The notes under the pieces: generated by a model
Databases searched by the model: none
What the model saw: the letters and a program-made list of their open reading frames with translations, nothing else
Told to the model about the DNA's origin: nothing
Origin: Vitis vinifera
Taxonomy: Eukaryota; Streptophyta; Magnoliopsida; Vitales; Vitaceae
Length of the DNA stretch: 64,000 nt
Assembly: GCF_030704535.1 (NCBI RefSeq)
Contig: NC_081823.1
Location: 24,433,501 to 24,497,500, forward strand
Direction: 5' to 3'
Translations under genes and position numbers: made by a program
In this document: positions 24,371 to 36,940 of the stretch, piece by piece
Position numbering within the stretch: the stretch's first letter is position 1
Layout: the number at the start of each line of letters is the position of its first letter

Positions 24371-26340
24371 CTAAATAGGTACTACATTATGACATGTGCC
24401 TTTAAATTTTGAAAGATTTTCTTTTAAAGATAGAACCTTATGAGGAATTTATCATTTGAAAGGATTTCCTTTTCTTTCTTTTTTATATAGGTAGCAATCA
24501 TTTCGAGTCCAACAAGCCTCTCTAATTCTCACTCTTTCATATTCCAAGAAACCAGGGGTAAGAAGTCGATCTAATCAAGATATTCTACATCTTATTAACA
24601 ACTTTTTTGCCTTTTGTATTTTAACTTTCTTTTGGTCATTTTGTGTATTTAGGGAGATGATGGAATATTTGAAGACTCTAAAATGAAAGAAGAACTCTTA
24701 AGTACCCTAACAAAAACTTCCAAGATTTGTTCATTGGTTCAAAGATTAAATGTTGATAGTTGGTTCTTTGTTAAACATGATTGGTTGTTGATATCAAAAA
24801 GAGGTTATTGGATTTTTTATATTATTTCATTATATTTATATAGACACACCTCACTCAATTCTTGGTGCCTGAATTTTTCATGTTTGGAAATTTTCTTAGG
24901 TTAGGCTATTTTGTTACAGATATGATTGTTGCCAAGTCAATGCAAAATACATGCAATAACTTCTGTTACAATAATTTTGTTACTTTCTCGGGTAAATGGA
25001 TGGCGGATTCATGTGGAGTTGTTGCACTCTTTAATTCAAGCATGATATCTACAATATGTATTTTAGGTTTGTCATCTAACTTTTATCCTTTTTTTTATGA
25101 CTTAGTTTTTTATTTTCTTATAGGGATATTGTAAGAGGTTATGCTCCTTTTTAATTCTATTTTCATGATTCTCATATATAGTAGCACAAATAAAGGAAAG
25201 GTTTTTTTTTAATTAAATTAATTCATCAATGTTGGAAAAATTAATTGTTAGTTATGTTTTGACTTTACATGCTTGTTAAAATGATTAGATTAGTTAATTT
25301 TAAAACATATATCATTCTTGTAATAATTCACTATTAATTGTGTGGCTAAGTGATCATGTTCCGTCATGTTTTCTTTTCATATCAAGTTGATACTAAAGGG
25401 GTAATATTGAGAATGAGTTGAGCATCGTTCAATTTCACAAGATAAATGTTCATGAGGTATGGATGGTTGATGCATATAGAAAGAGTTAGTTCACTTACTT
25501 AATATCTTTGATATGTACTCATTCTTGATGTTTGTGATTGCTTCCTATCTTTGTTAATTTGGTGTCTTGCTTGTTAATTTATACTTTTACATTCAATTTG
25601 TTAAGAACTATTATATTATGTTTGAACTCATTCTTGATGTTTGTGATTACTTCCTATCTTTGTTCTTTTGGTGTCTTGCTTATTAATTTATAACTTTACA
25701 TTCAATTCATTAAGAACTATTATATTTTGTTTGAAGTTTTGATTTTATGATTCTCATACACAAAAGAATGCCAACAATTTGAGCAAGGAGGACATGATAC
25801 TAAAGCATTTATCAATTTGGTTATTTTTCTTCTCTCTAATTTCTTAAGCTTGGGAATCAAAATGCTTTGGAATACACAAGAAACAATGGGGATGACTCTT
25901 TTCTTCGTTATCTTTAGTTTTATTGATAGTCAACTTGTATTATCACCCTTCCTATTCCCTAAAGTACTCAAACTTGATAGTTTAAAATGTTTAATGTTTA
26001 CAAAAATATTCTTACTTCATGTTTAGGTTCTATATATTTGGAAAATTTATTATGTTAATTCTTTTATTCTATTCATGATCATTTTCATGTCAATTCAAAC
26101 AAAAAAAAAGATAGTGGTAAAGATTAGCAAAATGTTGCCCATACCTTGAACATAGGTACAAGCTATTAATGGTTGGTGGACGGAAAAAGTCTCTCCCCAC
26201 TCTTCTACTATCCTTAGTTAGCATAAAGGGTTCATATTATGTTTTTATTATTTAGCTTTTAAATTTCTACTTCTTATCCTACTTTTTGTCTCTTTATGGT
26301 TTATCACTTGACAATCAATTTTTAAAAACATGTTCTTAGC
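24371..26340. other. No gene recognised (right part of duplication copy B)
   Basis: It matches 12,650-14,480. A local tandem repeat of about 110 bp is found here and not in copy A (25,515-25,625 and 25,626-25,735, both containing cattcttgatgtttgtgat). Confidence 0.5.
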
Positions 26341-27539
26341 ATCCATATATATAACCTTCGTTGTTCAAGTTTATAATTGTTCAAGTTTATAATCCCTATC
26401 TCATTTTTTTTTTCTTTTCATTTCTTTATTGTTTATAATTTTTGAATTGATTTGTTAAAAATTTTTAAACTTTATTTGCAATACTGATTTTTTTATTCTC
26501 ATGTGCAATAGAATAATAAGTTGAATAAGAAGCATATACTACTTAATTGGTATAACCGTTTAGTCAATTCTCTTGTCAAATCTTTTTTGTTTTCATCATT
26601 TTTCTTCAAGGTAATCAAAGTATAATTCTTTCTATTTCTAAAGGTCTTGAACCCATCTTTGAAAACTTAAAGACAAGTTAAAGTACTGGAAAACCATTCC
26701 CAAAGCAAGTAATAACTATAGTTGGGTTCTAATATCATATCCTCGATTGACATCTATGTCATTGCATTTGCATCTAAACGATTTATGATGAAAAAAAAAC
26801 TATCTTCTTCATTTCCATTTTCCTCCCTTCTTTTGACCATAATTTATGTGCATATTGAAAGCATTCATAGCCCAATATATTTGCTAGCATATATATGCAT
26901 GTCATAATCTATTAATTTTTTTGGCATAAGATCTTAGAGTATTCACATATATCTAGGTTCTATATATTTATAATTTTTCCAACATCAAATGAAGTATATG
27001 AACCTTATCCTAAAGGTGAAGTCTCTTTAAAAGGAGCTTCAACATGTTAGTGGTTACCAAACTTTATAATCTAATAACTTGACACTATATATCACTCTGC
27101 AACTCTTTCATAAAGTAATTGTACTACCTCTATTTACATTTTCTATCTTTATTTATATATAAAATAAAATAAAAAATTGATTTGGTAAGTGTGTGTTAAA
27201 TCATGCTTACAATCATTAATTAATAGGTACTTATATGCTAAATTGATAAAGTTATTTTACAATTGTTTCAACATGTTCGAAAAAAAAAAAGATTATTAAG
27301 TATATTTTTCTAGATGTAATCACTACCAAGCCAATGTGAAAAGCTATAGCAATGAAGATATAAGCTTCAGTTATGTTTTGGAGATTCATATTGAAAGTTG
27401 TAGATTGTGGATGTATAGTATAGGAGTTAGCTTGAGTTTATCATTCTATCTTTGATATCTTAGTTATCATCTATTCTTTACAACCAATTTTTTAAGGACT
27501 TCTATGATTTGTTTATAATTTATATATTTGTTATTTGTA
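26341..27539. other. No gene recognised
   Basis: AT-rich sequence with scattered homopolymer runs. The 61-codon open frame at 26,722-26,907 has no recognisable domain. Confidence 0.45.
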
Positions 27540-27909
27540 CTAGAACATCCTGAAGCTACTAAAGCACCATTACAGTGTACCCACCACAAGTCTAATGGAG
27601 CATGCTTCTCAACCTTCACAATTACTTGTAAGTTGCTGATAAGATAATTTTCTCTATAATTAGGAAATCTTTGTTGCACTTAAATCTTTTTACTGAGTCA
27701 AGCATTAAAAGGTTGTGTTTGGTTAAAAAAGAAAAAGAAAAACTGAATAAAGGATTTAGAGTAATAAGAGTTTGCCACATAAAGTTTATGAAGGTGAAGG
27801 CTAATAATAGGAGGGAAGTTAAAACTTCACAACCTATTTGAAATTATAAAACATGATTAGCTAACAATTCGTTAAAGGTTGTATTCATCTTGAGCTTCTC
27901 CAATTACAC

Positions 27910-27916
27910 TATAAAA
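27910..27916 (+). promoter_or_regulatory. TATA box of polygalacturonase copy 1
   Basis: tataaaa lies 90 bases upstream of the ATG at 28,000. It is conserved at the same distance in copy 2 (38,914-38,920), inside a well-conserved upstream region. Confidence 0.6.
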
Positions 27917-27999
27917 TGGCTCGAGAAGAATGAGGTTTCTCCATTGTTAATTGCTTACGAGTTTTACCAAACAAAGCAGAAGAGAGGGACAAGGCAAAG

Positions 28000-28534
28000 A
28001 TGGGCCTAAAAATGAATATCACAGCAACCTCTCTTCTGCTATTGCTAGCATCTTCTACAGAAGTGTTCGGTGATACCATTTTTTACGTTACCAAATATGA
28101 GGCCAAGGCTGATGGAAACACTGATATTACCCAGGTGAGGGCAATGCAATTATAATATTTGTAAGATGTTAAAATTGAATTTTTGCTTAATGGGTTCTCT
28201 GTGGAATGTTTTCTTAGGCCTTACTTAATGCTTGGCGAGATGCTTGTGCGTCGCCTGTGGTGAGTACAGTTATGATTCCAGATGGGACATATGCCCTAGG
28301 GCAAATAACCATTGGAGGCCCTTACAAGGCTCCTATCAATTTCAATGTCCAAGGCACTGTGAAGTCCTCGATGGATACCAGCAGGTTCAAGGCTGAAGCT
28401 GGTTGGATTGCTTTCCAACAAATCGACCAGTTCATATTGTCTTATGGTGGAGTTTTTTATGGCCAAGCAAAACCTGTATAGGGTAGAAAATGCCCCATTT
28501 CTGCATATTGCAACCAACTTCCCATCGTAAGTTC

Positions 28535-28584
<50 letters not shown>

Positions 28585-29524
28585 TTACGTAATTCTTTCA
28601 TTTTGTGTTCGTAATGAGGACACTAGCTAACAGTATAAGCTTTGGTGTCTTTTTTTTTTTTTTTTTGTTAATTCAAATATCTATAACAGAATCTGAGATT
28701 CAACTTCATCACCAATAGCATGGTCAAGGACATAACTTCAAGAGATAGCAAACAGTTTCAAATGAATCTTTTGGGGTGCAAGAATTTGACTTTCTACAAC
28801 GTTGGAATTAGTGCACCAGAAGTGAGCATTAATACAGATGGAATTCACATTGGACGGTCCTCAGGGTTCAATATAACCAATTCAACTGTAGAGACCGGAG
28901 ATGATTGTGTCTCAATTGGTGATGGCAGTGAGCAAATTAATATCCAAAGCGTAACCTGCGGACCCGGCTATGGCATCAGTGTGGGAAGTCTAGGAAAGTG
29001 CCCCAATGAAGAACCTGTGGTTGGCATTAGTGTCAAGAACTGTACCTTCACCCCCAGAATGGCATGAGAGTGAAGACATGGCCTACGTCCCATCAAGGCA
29101 CTGCTTCTAAAATGCATTTTGAAGATATTGTCTGAATGATGTTGCCAATCCCAAAATCAAAGATCAAGAGTACTGCCCCCATAACCAATGCAACTTGAAG
29201 GTACATTTAAAGGAAACGAAAAATTCCATTTTTATTGTTTACTTTCCCTCTTTTTCCCTTCATTTTCATTGGTCTGGAACTTAACTTTCCGTTGTTTTCA
29301 GAGTCCATCACGCATTAAGCTCAGTAAGCTTCAGAAACATCCGGGGCACTACCTCAACTCAGGTTGTTGTCAAGCTTGTTTGTGATCAGGGAGTCCCATG
29401 CCAAGACGTGGAGCTTGGTGACATCAACTTGAAATACAACGAAAATGAAGGCCCAGCCATGTCATAATGCAAGAACATTAAACCAAATCTACTGGGCAAG
29501 CAACTGCCAAGGACTTGTGCCTAA
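28000..29524 (+). pseudogene. Exopolygalacturonase (GH28), pseudogene copy 1
   Basis: Four exons can be placed: 28,000-28,134 (signal peptide with LLLLLAS, then YVTKYEAKADG), 28,218-28,526, 28,690-about 29,200 and 29,302-29,524, with gt...ag junctions. The product would be a secreted enzyme removing galacturonic acid from pectin ends; this subfamily is often pollen-expressed. NTDG and GDDC motifs are intact (near 28,835 and 28,902). The enzyme is dead: a TAG at 28,479-28,481 replaces the Trp codon present in copy 2, a 4-base deletion near 29,047 shifts the frame, a 5-base deletion lies near 29,326, a TAA occurs near 29,465, and the conserved active-site His in CGPGHG is Tyr. Confidence 0.88.
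28541..28582. repeat. AT dinucleotide microsatellite
   Basis: An uninterrupted AT run of about 21 units inside intron 2 of polygalacturonase copy 1. The same intron in copy 2 has only a short tatatata. Confidence 0.9.
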
Positions 29525-31400
29525 GATGCTTAATCTTCTTTCGAAGTCTGAAAAATTGTACTGCTTCTATTATATAGCTACCTCTTCATGCTTACGCGTC
29601 TGCTAGTTTATTGGTGAATAAACTACAATGAACACACAAAAATACAACACTCGTCTATTTTGGAAGGTATGTGCAGTTTGATCCCATGAGAAAAAACAAA
29701 TGTCTATTCAGTCGTTTTTTACATAAGCATCCAAGTTTAGATGAGGATTGAGCTGCCGTAGTACAAATTGTAGCTCCAAAGAATAATCTTAATGTTAATG
29801 CAGTTTGGATTACCAAATGTAGTCAAGTGAATTAAAATTCCTTTAGGGTGTATTATTTGAAATTTAATCTTTGGATTACTAGAACCAAGAAAAAACTATA
29901 GATTGGTATTTGGTGTGTTGGAAATGCTTGATGGTCAGTGATCGAACTAATGACTTCGAGAAAAGCTAAGAATGATAAACACAATAGTAATAAATGGCAA
30001 GAACCGACAAAAATATTGAAGTTGTAATTCTCTCAAGGTGTGTAGTTTGGGATTTGAATTATATGTAAAGAAGAAATGCTCTTGGAAACTGCAGCACGAT
30101 GAATCTTGAATGGTTTTCCATCATATGGCTTTGTTGTTTGGAGATGACTAAGTAATATTAGTTTTACCAATCCTCCGGCCTTAAGCTAGCATGTGAAAGT
30201 TGTAGCATTAGCGGAGAGTTGATAACAGTTTCTCGGTAGTTGGAAGCTTGAACCCTGACATATTAGTGCAAGGACATGAAGATATTAAATCATTCATACA
30301 ATTTATTGTCTGAGAGGATAGAAAAAATATATAAAACCACTTAAGATCTTAAAAACATCCTATATTTCTCCATTTTTTGTATTTACACTCTGATCCATGG
30401 ACTTTCACCCCACAAAATGTCTCACATTCTTTTTCAAATTTCTACCTACATTTAAACTTCTCATGTCTATTTTCATCTCATAACTTTTTTCTCCTCATGA
30501 CCTAATTAAAATATATATAGAGATAATCCTACCAACTTTTATTTTATACGCAAACCTATTTATATAAGGAATTAATTGTAAAATATCCTATATAAGCTAC
30601 CTTAGCATAGTTGAATTAGGTTATAAATTTTATTTTGATACAATAAATAACAAAAATCCATTTATAAAAATATATAAAAATCCAATAATTGTATAGGAGA
30701 AACCACACTTATTTTAAATAAATAATAAAGTACATGCTCCAAGTATTAAAAGGTTATCTTTGGTGTGTATGATTTGGAGAGTCCCAGATAATGTGCAAGT
30801 AGATGAGACCTTGAGTGAGATGTTTTCTCTTTCAAATCAATTTCAAAGTTGCGAAATCCAAAATTTCAAGCTCTTTTTAGAAGTGTTTTAGAAAATAGTT
30901 CAAAAAAAACACTTCTTGAAAATAGCTTTTGAAAATTATTCTCTAATATTTTATACCACATATGTTTGTTTGAGAACCTACAATATTCTTAACTTATTTT
31001 GTATATTTTTAAATACATTTTAAAAATAATTTTCATATGCATTGCTTTATTTTTAGTCGTTCTCCATATTTGTATAATTATTTTTAAAACAACCCTAGAA
31101 AAAAGTAAAATGAAATGAAAATAACTAAAAGATGTTCTTTTGAAACATTGTATTTTCTATTTAAAATCTTTTTTTTTCTAGTTGTTAAACATACTTTCTT
31201 GTTTTTTTTTTTTTTATATATTCTAGATAATTAAAAACTATTTTCAAAGCAAGACCTGAATTTTTACTATGAAAAATCGAAACGGTGCTCAAACTTAGAC
31301 TTCAAATTGATTTTAACCAAAATATGTTTTTTCTCTTTTTTTTCCTATCAAATCAAAACTCCAATTTCTATCGTTGGACTAAGAACTTTAAATCATTTTC
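29525..31400. other. No gene recognised
   Basis: AT-rich 3' flank of the polygalacturonase copy. Parts (30,690-30,760) resemble the flank of copy 2 near 45,500. It ends at the old copia element. Confidence 0.45.
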
Positions 31401-31908
31401 TATTGGCAATAGAGTCTTTGATTTAAGGACACAAAATACACATGAAAAATCTCATAGCTATGTCTGTGCGTGTACATAACTCTGTGTGTGTGTGTGATAT
31501 ATATAAAAAATGATGGATGAGGAAATTGTGGATATGGCCAAATCTGAATCACTTGTATTTAACAATAGCATGTGATTTACATGGAAACCTGTTGGTGGAA
31601 AGAGCCTATAAATAAAGGCCTTCTCTCCTCATTCTATTTATCCTAGAATTGAAAGAAAAAGAGTGGTCTAACTTTGAGTGAAAAAGTGAGGTTCTCTTGA
31701 GAATTAAAGAATTATTATTCTCTCGGGTGTAATAGGGATTTGGATTGTGAGAAGTGAGTGCTTATAAACACTTGTAGGGAGAAAAATAACTACGTAAATT
31801 TCGTGTTTTGTTTTGTCTACTCTATTTTATTATCATTTCCATGTTTTTTTTTTATTAACGACATGTCCTATGGTGTTCTAGGAGCTTAGTGGTACTATAA
31901 GGAGGTTT

Positions 31909-32041
31909 TGTCTAAGGAGGTTGGAATTTAAGAGGAACAATTGTGACCCCTCCAATTTTTCTTAGGAACTTTTATTTATGTCTAAGGAGACTAGGTCTTA
32001 AATGGGATCATTGTGATCCTTCCAATCTTTCTTGGGAACTT
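31909..32041. repeat. Imperfect tandem repeat in the copia leader
   Basis: Two diverged copies of about 65 bases, each starting gtctaaggag and ending with a ctt(a/g)ggaactttt-like stretch. They lie between the PBS and gag. Confidence 0.6.
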
Positions 32042-32167
32042 TCTTACTAGTTTAAAGCTCTAGGTAGAAGTTTTTCTATAATTTTTAATAGGTATAAAGG
32101 TACTGTAAAAAGTACACTTTTTGTTGAATTCCTAAGGAACCAGATTTGAGTGGGAGTGATGGCAACA

Positions 32168-35100
32168 GATGAAGAAAGAACATCATAATTGAGAAGTTCG
32201 ATGGTGAACATTTTACCTTCTGGAAAATGCAAATTAAAGATTATCTATATATGAAAGACATGCATTTCCCTTTTTTTTTTTTTATGAGAAAAGCCAACCG
32301 ATATGAAAGATAAAGAGTGGGCTTTACTCGACAAACAGGCACTTGGAGTTATCCAATTAACGTTATCTTGGAATGTCGCTTTCAACATAATGAAGAAGAA
32401 GACCATGACGGGTCTTATGGCAGTTCTCTCTGACACGTATAAGAAGTCATATACTTCAAATAAAGTGCACTTTATGAGGTTGTTATTCAATTTGTGAATG
32501 ACATAAGGTGCATCTGTAGTAGCTCATATCAATGAATTTAGTACAATCACAACACAACTAAGTTTAGTGGAAATCAAGTTCAATGATGAAGTTTGAGCTT
32601 TGATCCTCCTATCCTCTATCTAAAAGTTGAATCGCAATGGTAACAATAGTGATCAATTCTTTTGCGAGGAAGAAGATGGTATTTAAGGATGTTCAAGGTC
32701 TAATTCTAAGCGAAAAAAATACACCAAAGAGAACTAGGGGAAACATTAAGTTCCACCTTAAACATCAAATCTAGAGGTAGACACAATGATAGAAACTTAA
32801 ATCGGAGCAAATTAAATTCAAGATGAAGCAAGTATAGATCTAAGAAGAAAGAGAATAGCTGCTAGAACTGTGGTAAAATGGTCACTTGAAGAGAGATTGC
32901 AGAGCACCAAAAAAGAACAATGGCAGTGCAAAGGAATCCGTGAACGTGGCCGAAGATACTGGCGATGCTCTAATCCTAAGTGTCAATAGTCTAGTTGAAT
33001 CTTGGATTTTGGATTATAGGGCATCATATCACTACACCTCACATTACGAAATCATGGAGAACTACATCAATGGTGATTTTGGGAAGGTTTATCTGGTTGA
33101 TGATGGGACCATGAAGATTATGAGGAAAGACGATATTCAAGTGAAGCGACCAAATGGGACTGTCTGGAAGTTGAAAGACATGAGATTAATTCCTAGTCTA
33201 AAAAGAAATTTAATCTCAGTGGATCGACCTGATCAAGAAGGTCATCATACAACCTTCTTAGGGAGTGAATGGAAGATCACCAAGGAAACTATAGTCATAA
33301 CTTATGAAAAGAAGAATGGTACTCTCTATGTTACTTCTAGCATGGAGAATATTGTTGCAATTGTAGAATCATATGAGAAATAGAAAATCTAGCAGTAGAG
33401 ACTCAATCATATGAGCGAGACAAGGATGAAGGTTCTTGTTTCAAAGAGGAAGCTGCCAAATCTAAAATCAGTAGACATCGGTCTATGCAAGGATTGTATT
33501 TTCGGCAAACAGAAAATGGTCAATTTCTCAAAGATAGGCAAGCCACCCAAAGTAGAGAAGTTAGACCTAGTTCACACAGATGTGTGGGGGTCATCACCAA
33601 TTTCATCTATTGGAGGCTCATATTACTACGTCACCTTCATTGATGACTTTACTTGGAAAGTATGGGTTTATTTTCTGAAAAAGAAATCAAAAGTTTGTGA
33701 TGTTTTCAAGAAATGGAAAGCCATGGTAAGAGCAAGACGGGCTTGAAAGTGAAGCATTTGAAGTTCAACAATGGAGGAAGGTACGAAGACGAGAATCTTA
33801 ATGAGTTTTGTGTAGCCAATGGAATTAAATTGGAAAAAACTATTCCAAAGACACCTTAGCATAATGGTATAGTACAACGCATGAACAAAACTCTCAATGA
33901 ACATGTTAAAAGCATGAGAATACATGCAGGCTTACCTAAGATGTTTTGGGCTAAAGTTGTTAGCATAGCGACCTACCTTATCAACCATGAGCCTTTAGTG
34001 CCTTTTGGAGAAAAGTTACCTAAGGAAGTATAGAGCGATAAAGAGGTGAAATTTTCACTTTAGAGATTATTTGGTTGTATTTCTTTTGTGCATATTGACT
34101 TATCTAAAAGGAGCAAGCTCGACACAAAGTCTAAGAAATGTGCTTTTATTCGATATGGCATTAATGAATTTGGCTACTGATTTTGGGATTTTGAAAATAA
34201 AAAAATCATCAGAAGCAGGGATATCATCTTCAATGAGAAAGCAATGTACAAGGACAAGTCATTTGTAGAATCTATCAACACAAAAGTCAAAACTGAAAAA
34301 AAAAAAAAGAGTACATTAAGTTTGAGGAAAAATCTAAGAAGGAAATACAATCAGGGGATCAAAAGAATCCTATAAATGAAGTATCTCAAGAAAAACCACA
34401 CACTCCTGTAGCAGAAGTGAGACACTTCTTGAGAACTCCTAAATTGATATAATGTTATTCACCTTCTTTGCATTATTTATTGTTGACTAACAATATAGAA
34501 CTAGAGTGTTATGATGAAGTAATTTAGGTTAAGGATTCGGTCAAGTGGGATTATGCCATAAAATATGAGATGGACTCCCTGATGTCAAATAAGACATAGG
34601 ATTTGATTGAACTACCAAAAGGAAAGAAAGCTTTACGTAACAAATGAGTTTTCAAGATCAAAGAAGAGCATGATGGAAGCAAGCGTTACAAAACTAGGAT
34701 GGTAGTTAAAGGATTTCAATAGAAAGCAAGAATCGATTATGCTGAGATTTTCTCTCCAATAATGAAGTTGATGACAATCAGATTGGTGCTAAAGATGGTA
34801 GCTGTAGAAAATTTGCATATTGAGCAGTTAGATGTGAAGACAATGTTCCTTCATGGTGATTTAGAGGAAGAGATTTATATAATGCAACCAAAAGGCTTCA
34901 TGATCGTAAGCAAAAAAAGCTTTAAGTGCAAGCTGAAGAAGATTCTATACGGTCTGAAACAGGCTCCAAGATAGTGGTACAAAAAGTTCAATAGCTTCAT
35001 GAGTAGCAACGGTTTTACAAGATGTCAAGTAGATCATTGTTGTCATATAAAAAAGTTTGACGACAACTTTATTATTTTACTTTTGTATGTAGATGATATG

Positions 35101-36060
35101 CTCATTGCAGGTTCTGATATGCAAGAGATAAATAACTTAAAAAGAAAATTATTGAGGCGGTTTGCAATGAAAGATGTAGGTGCTACAAACTAGATTCTTG
35201 GAATTAATGAGGATTAGCAGGGACAAAGTAGCAAAGACTTTGATGTTGTAACAAGTAGAGTACATCAACAAAGTACTCTCTAGGTTCAACATGTAGAATG
35301 CTAAATCAGTGAGCCTGTCTTTAGGTGCCTATTTCAAAATTTCCAAAGAGCAATCACCAAAAATAGAGGAAGAACGTGATCACATCAAAAAAGTTCCTTA
35401 TGCTTCAACCATTGGAAGTTTGATATATGTTATGGTTTGTATGAGACTAGATATTGTGCAAGTAGTAGGAGTGGTGAGCAGGTACATGAACAATTATGGT
35501 AAGATGCACTAGGAAGCGGTTAAATGGATCCTTAGATATTTTCAAAATACCTAAAAAATGTCACTCTATTTAAGAAGTGGGGATATGAAATTGGAAGGCT
35601 TTGTTGATAGTGACCTAGGTGCCGGAGATGTCGAAAACAGAAAGAGCACTAAAAGATATGTGTATACTCTTAAATGAACTATAATGAGTTGGGTTTCTCA
35701 AGAAAGTTGCAACTCTCTCCACTACCGAAGCAGAATATATTGTTACTACGAAAGCCAATAAGGAGATGATTTTCTCTTCAAGGTTTCTTGGAAGAGCTAG
35801 GAGAAAAATAGGAGAACAATGTCTTTTATTCAAATAATCAGAGTGTGTTTCACTTGTGAAGAACCATCCTTCCATGCCAGAATGAAGCATATTCAAACAA
35901 AGTATCATTTCATTTGATCTCTTTTGGAGGAAAAAGTTCTTAGACTTGAGAAGATTGATGGAAATGAAATCCCAGATATATGCTAACAAAGACGGTGACA
36001 ATTCACAAACTAAAGTTATGTTCGATTTCAATTGGCCTACAAACATAGAAGAAGAAAGAT
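32168..36060 (+). pseudogene. Decayed copia gag-pol polyprotein
   Basis: Gag begins near 32,168 (KFDGEHFTFWKMQIKDYL-like). The CCHC zinc knuckle near 32,867-32,900 is broken by a stop and a one-base deletion. Protease at about 33,000 reads W-I-L-D-Y-R-A-S, so the catalytic D-S-G has become D-Y-R. Pre-integrase and integrase lie at 33,400-34,260 (CKDCIFGKQ, HTDVWG, FIDDFTWKVWVYF). RT lies at 34,560-35,210 with LDVKTMFLHGDLEEEIY, LYGLKQAPR and YVDD at 35,086-35,097. Connection and RNase H remnants extend to about 36,060. At least ten stops or frameshifts separate the pieces. Confidence 0.85.
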
Positions 36061-36245
36061 GAGTTGTTGCATTGATCTTGTGTGAAGACATAAAGTAAGT
36101 ACTCTTCAAGTGAGAGAACCACGTAAAGTTTGAGTGAACCATGTAAATTTTCATATGTTATTTTTTCTACTCTATTTTGTTATTATTTCCACATTTTTTT
36201 ATTCGCTTCATTAATTTGGTCTTTTGGAAGGTTTATTTCCTAACA

Positions 36246-36940
36246 TTTTTCAACTCAATTTCTTATCTAAAATTGAAATGGGAATTGGTTTCATCCTCAA
36301 TTCAAATAGATTTTTGGAACACTTCACCATTCCCCTTCCACACTTTCCACCATCCAAACAATAAATATAATTACTTAACTCAATTACATATTTTTGCTTA
36401 TTTTCATTTACATTCAAAACTTGTTAGAAAGGAACCTTGAGTTTAGGAAGTTCCCAATTATTAGGATTTGATTTTGTTTTATAAAAGTAAATTAGAATAT
36501 TTACAAATTTGAGTGGTTGATTTAATTATATGTTTATACATAAGTCCTGCAAGTTATTTTTTATACTTTTTGTTATTAAGAGTCTATTTGTTAGATAAAG
36601 GTGTCCATAAAAAAAAAAAAAAAAAAAAAAGGAGTTAGTATGATAGTTGAACAAGAATGGTGGAAAGTAATGTCATTTTCTTGATTTTTCTCCATTACTT
36701 ATTTCTCTCTATGGATTTGTTTATGTGTTCTCAACTTTATTCCTTGAACAAATTAGGTCGTGAGAAAAAAATGACAAGTAGGATATATTTGTTATAAGTC
36801 TTTTAGCTCAATAAAAATAATTACAATAATTGGAGTATGAAGATAAAGACTTTACTTGATTCACAAGATGTATGAAAGGTTGTAGATGAAGGCTATAAAC
36901 AAAGAGCCTTGACATAAAACCACTATTCTAAAATCAAAGT
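36246..36940. other. No gene recognised
   Basis: Host sequence resuming after the old copia, with an A-run of about 20 at 36,610-36,630. No coding potential. Confidence 0.45.

Larger units (their letters stand above)
15600..26340. repeat. Segmental duplication, copy B, split by a copia element
   Basis: It matches 8,340-14,480. Copy A supplies the empty site for the insertion: copy A reads ttttaaaattatatataatcc, while copy B reads the same up to 18,140, then has the element, then resumes at 22,823. The order of events is therefore LRR relic and minus-strand copia fragment first, block duplication next, copia insertion last. Confidence 0.8.
27540..31400. repeat. Segmental duplication around polygalacturonase copy 1
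   Basis: The upstream sequence (27,600-28,000) matches 38,620-39,003, the gene matches 39,004-44,891, and the sequence at 31,280-31,400 matches about 46,985-47,095. The other side of the old copia (36,246-36,330) matches about 47,095-47,190. The duplicated unit is therefore at least about 4 kb excluding insertions. Confidence 0.65.
31401..36245 (+). mobile_element. Old full-length Ty1/copia element, heavily decayed
   Basis: The ends were placed by comparison with the uninterrupted duplicate at about 46,985-47,190: host sequence stops at 31,400 (...cattttc) and resumes at 36,246. TSDs are ttttc and ttttt. The left end tattggcaatag is a mutated inverse of the right end ...tttcctaaca. The 5' LTR is about 31,401-31,889; a degenerate PBS (tggtactataag, 31,890-31,901) follows. 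Only the last 110 bp or so of the 3' LTR are recognisable (about 36,138-36,245, matching 31,790-31,889). Coding sequence is riddled with stops. Confidence 0.75.

Noticed and set aside
28296..28517. Minus-strand open frames opposite the polygalacturonase exons (also 43,357-43,660, 43,941-44,289)
   Set aside because: These are shadows of the GH28 coding strand, with no independent domain.
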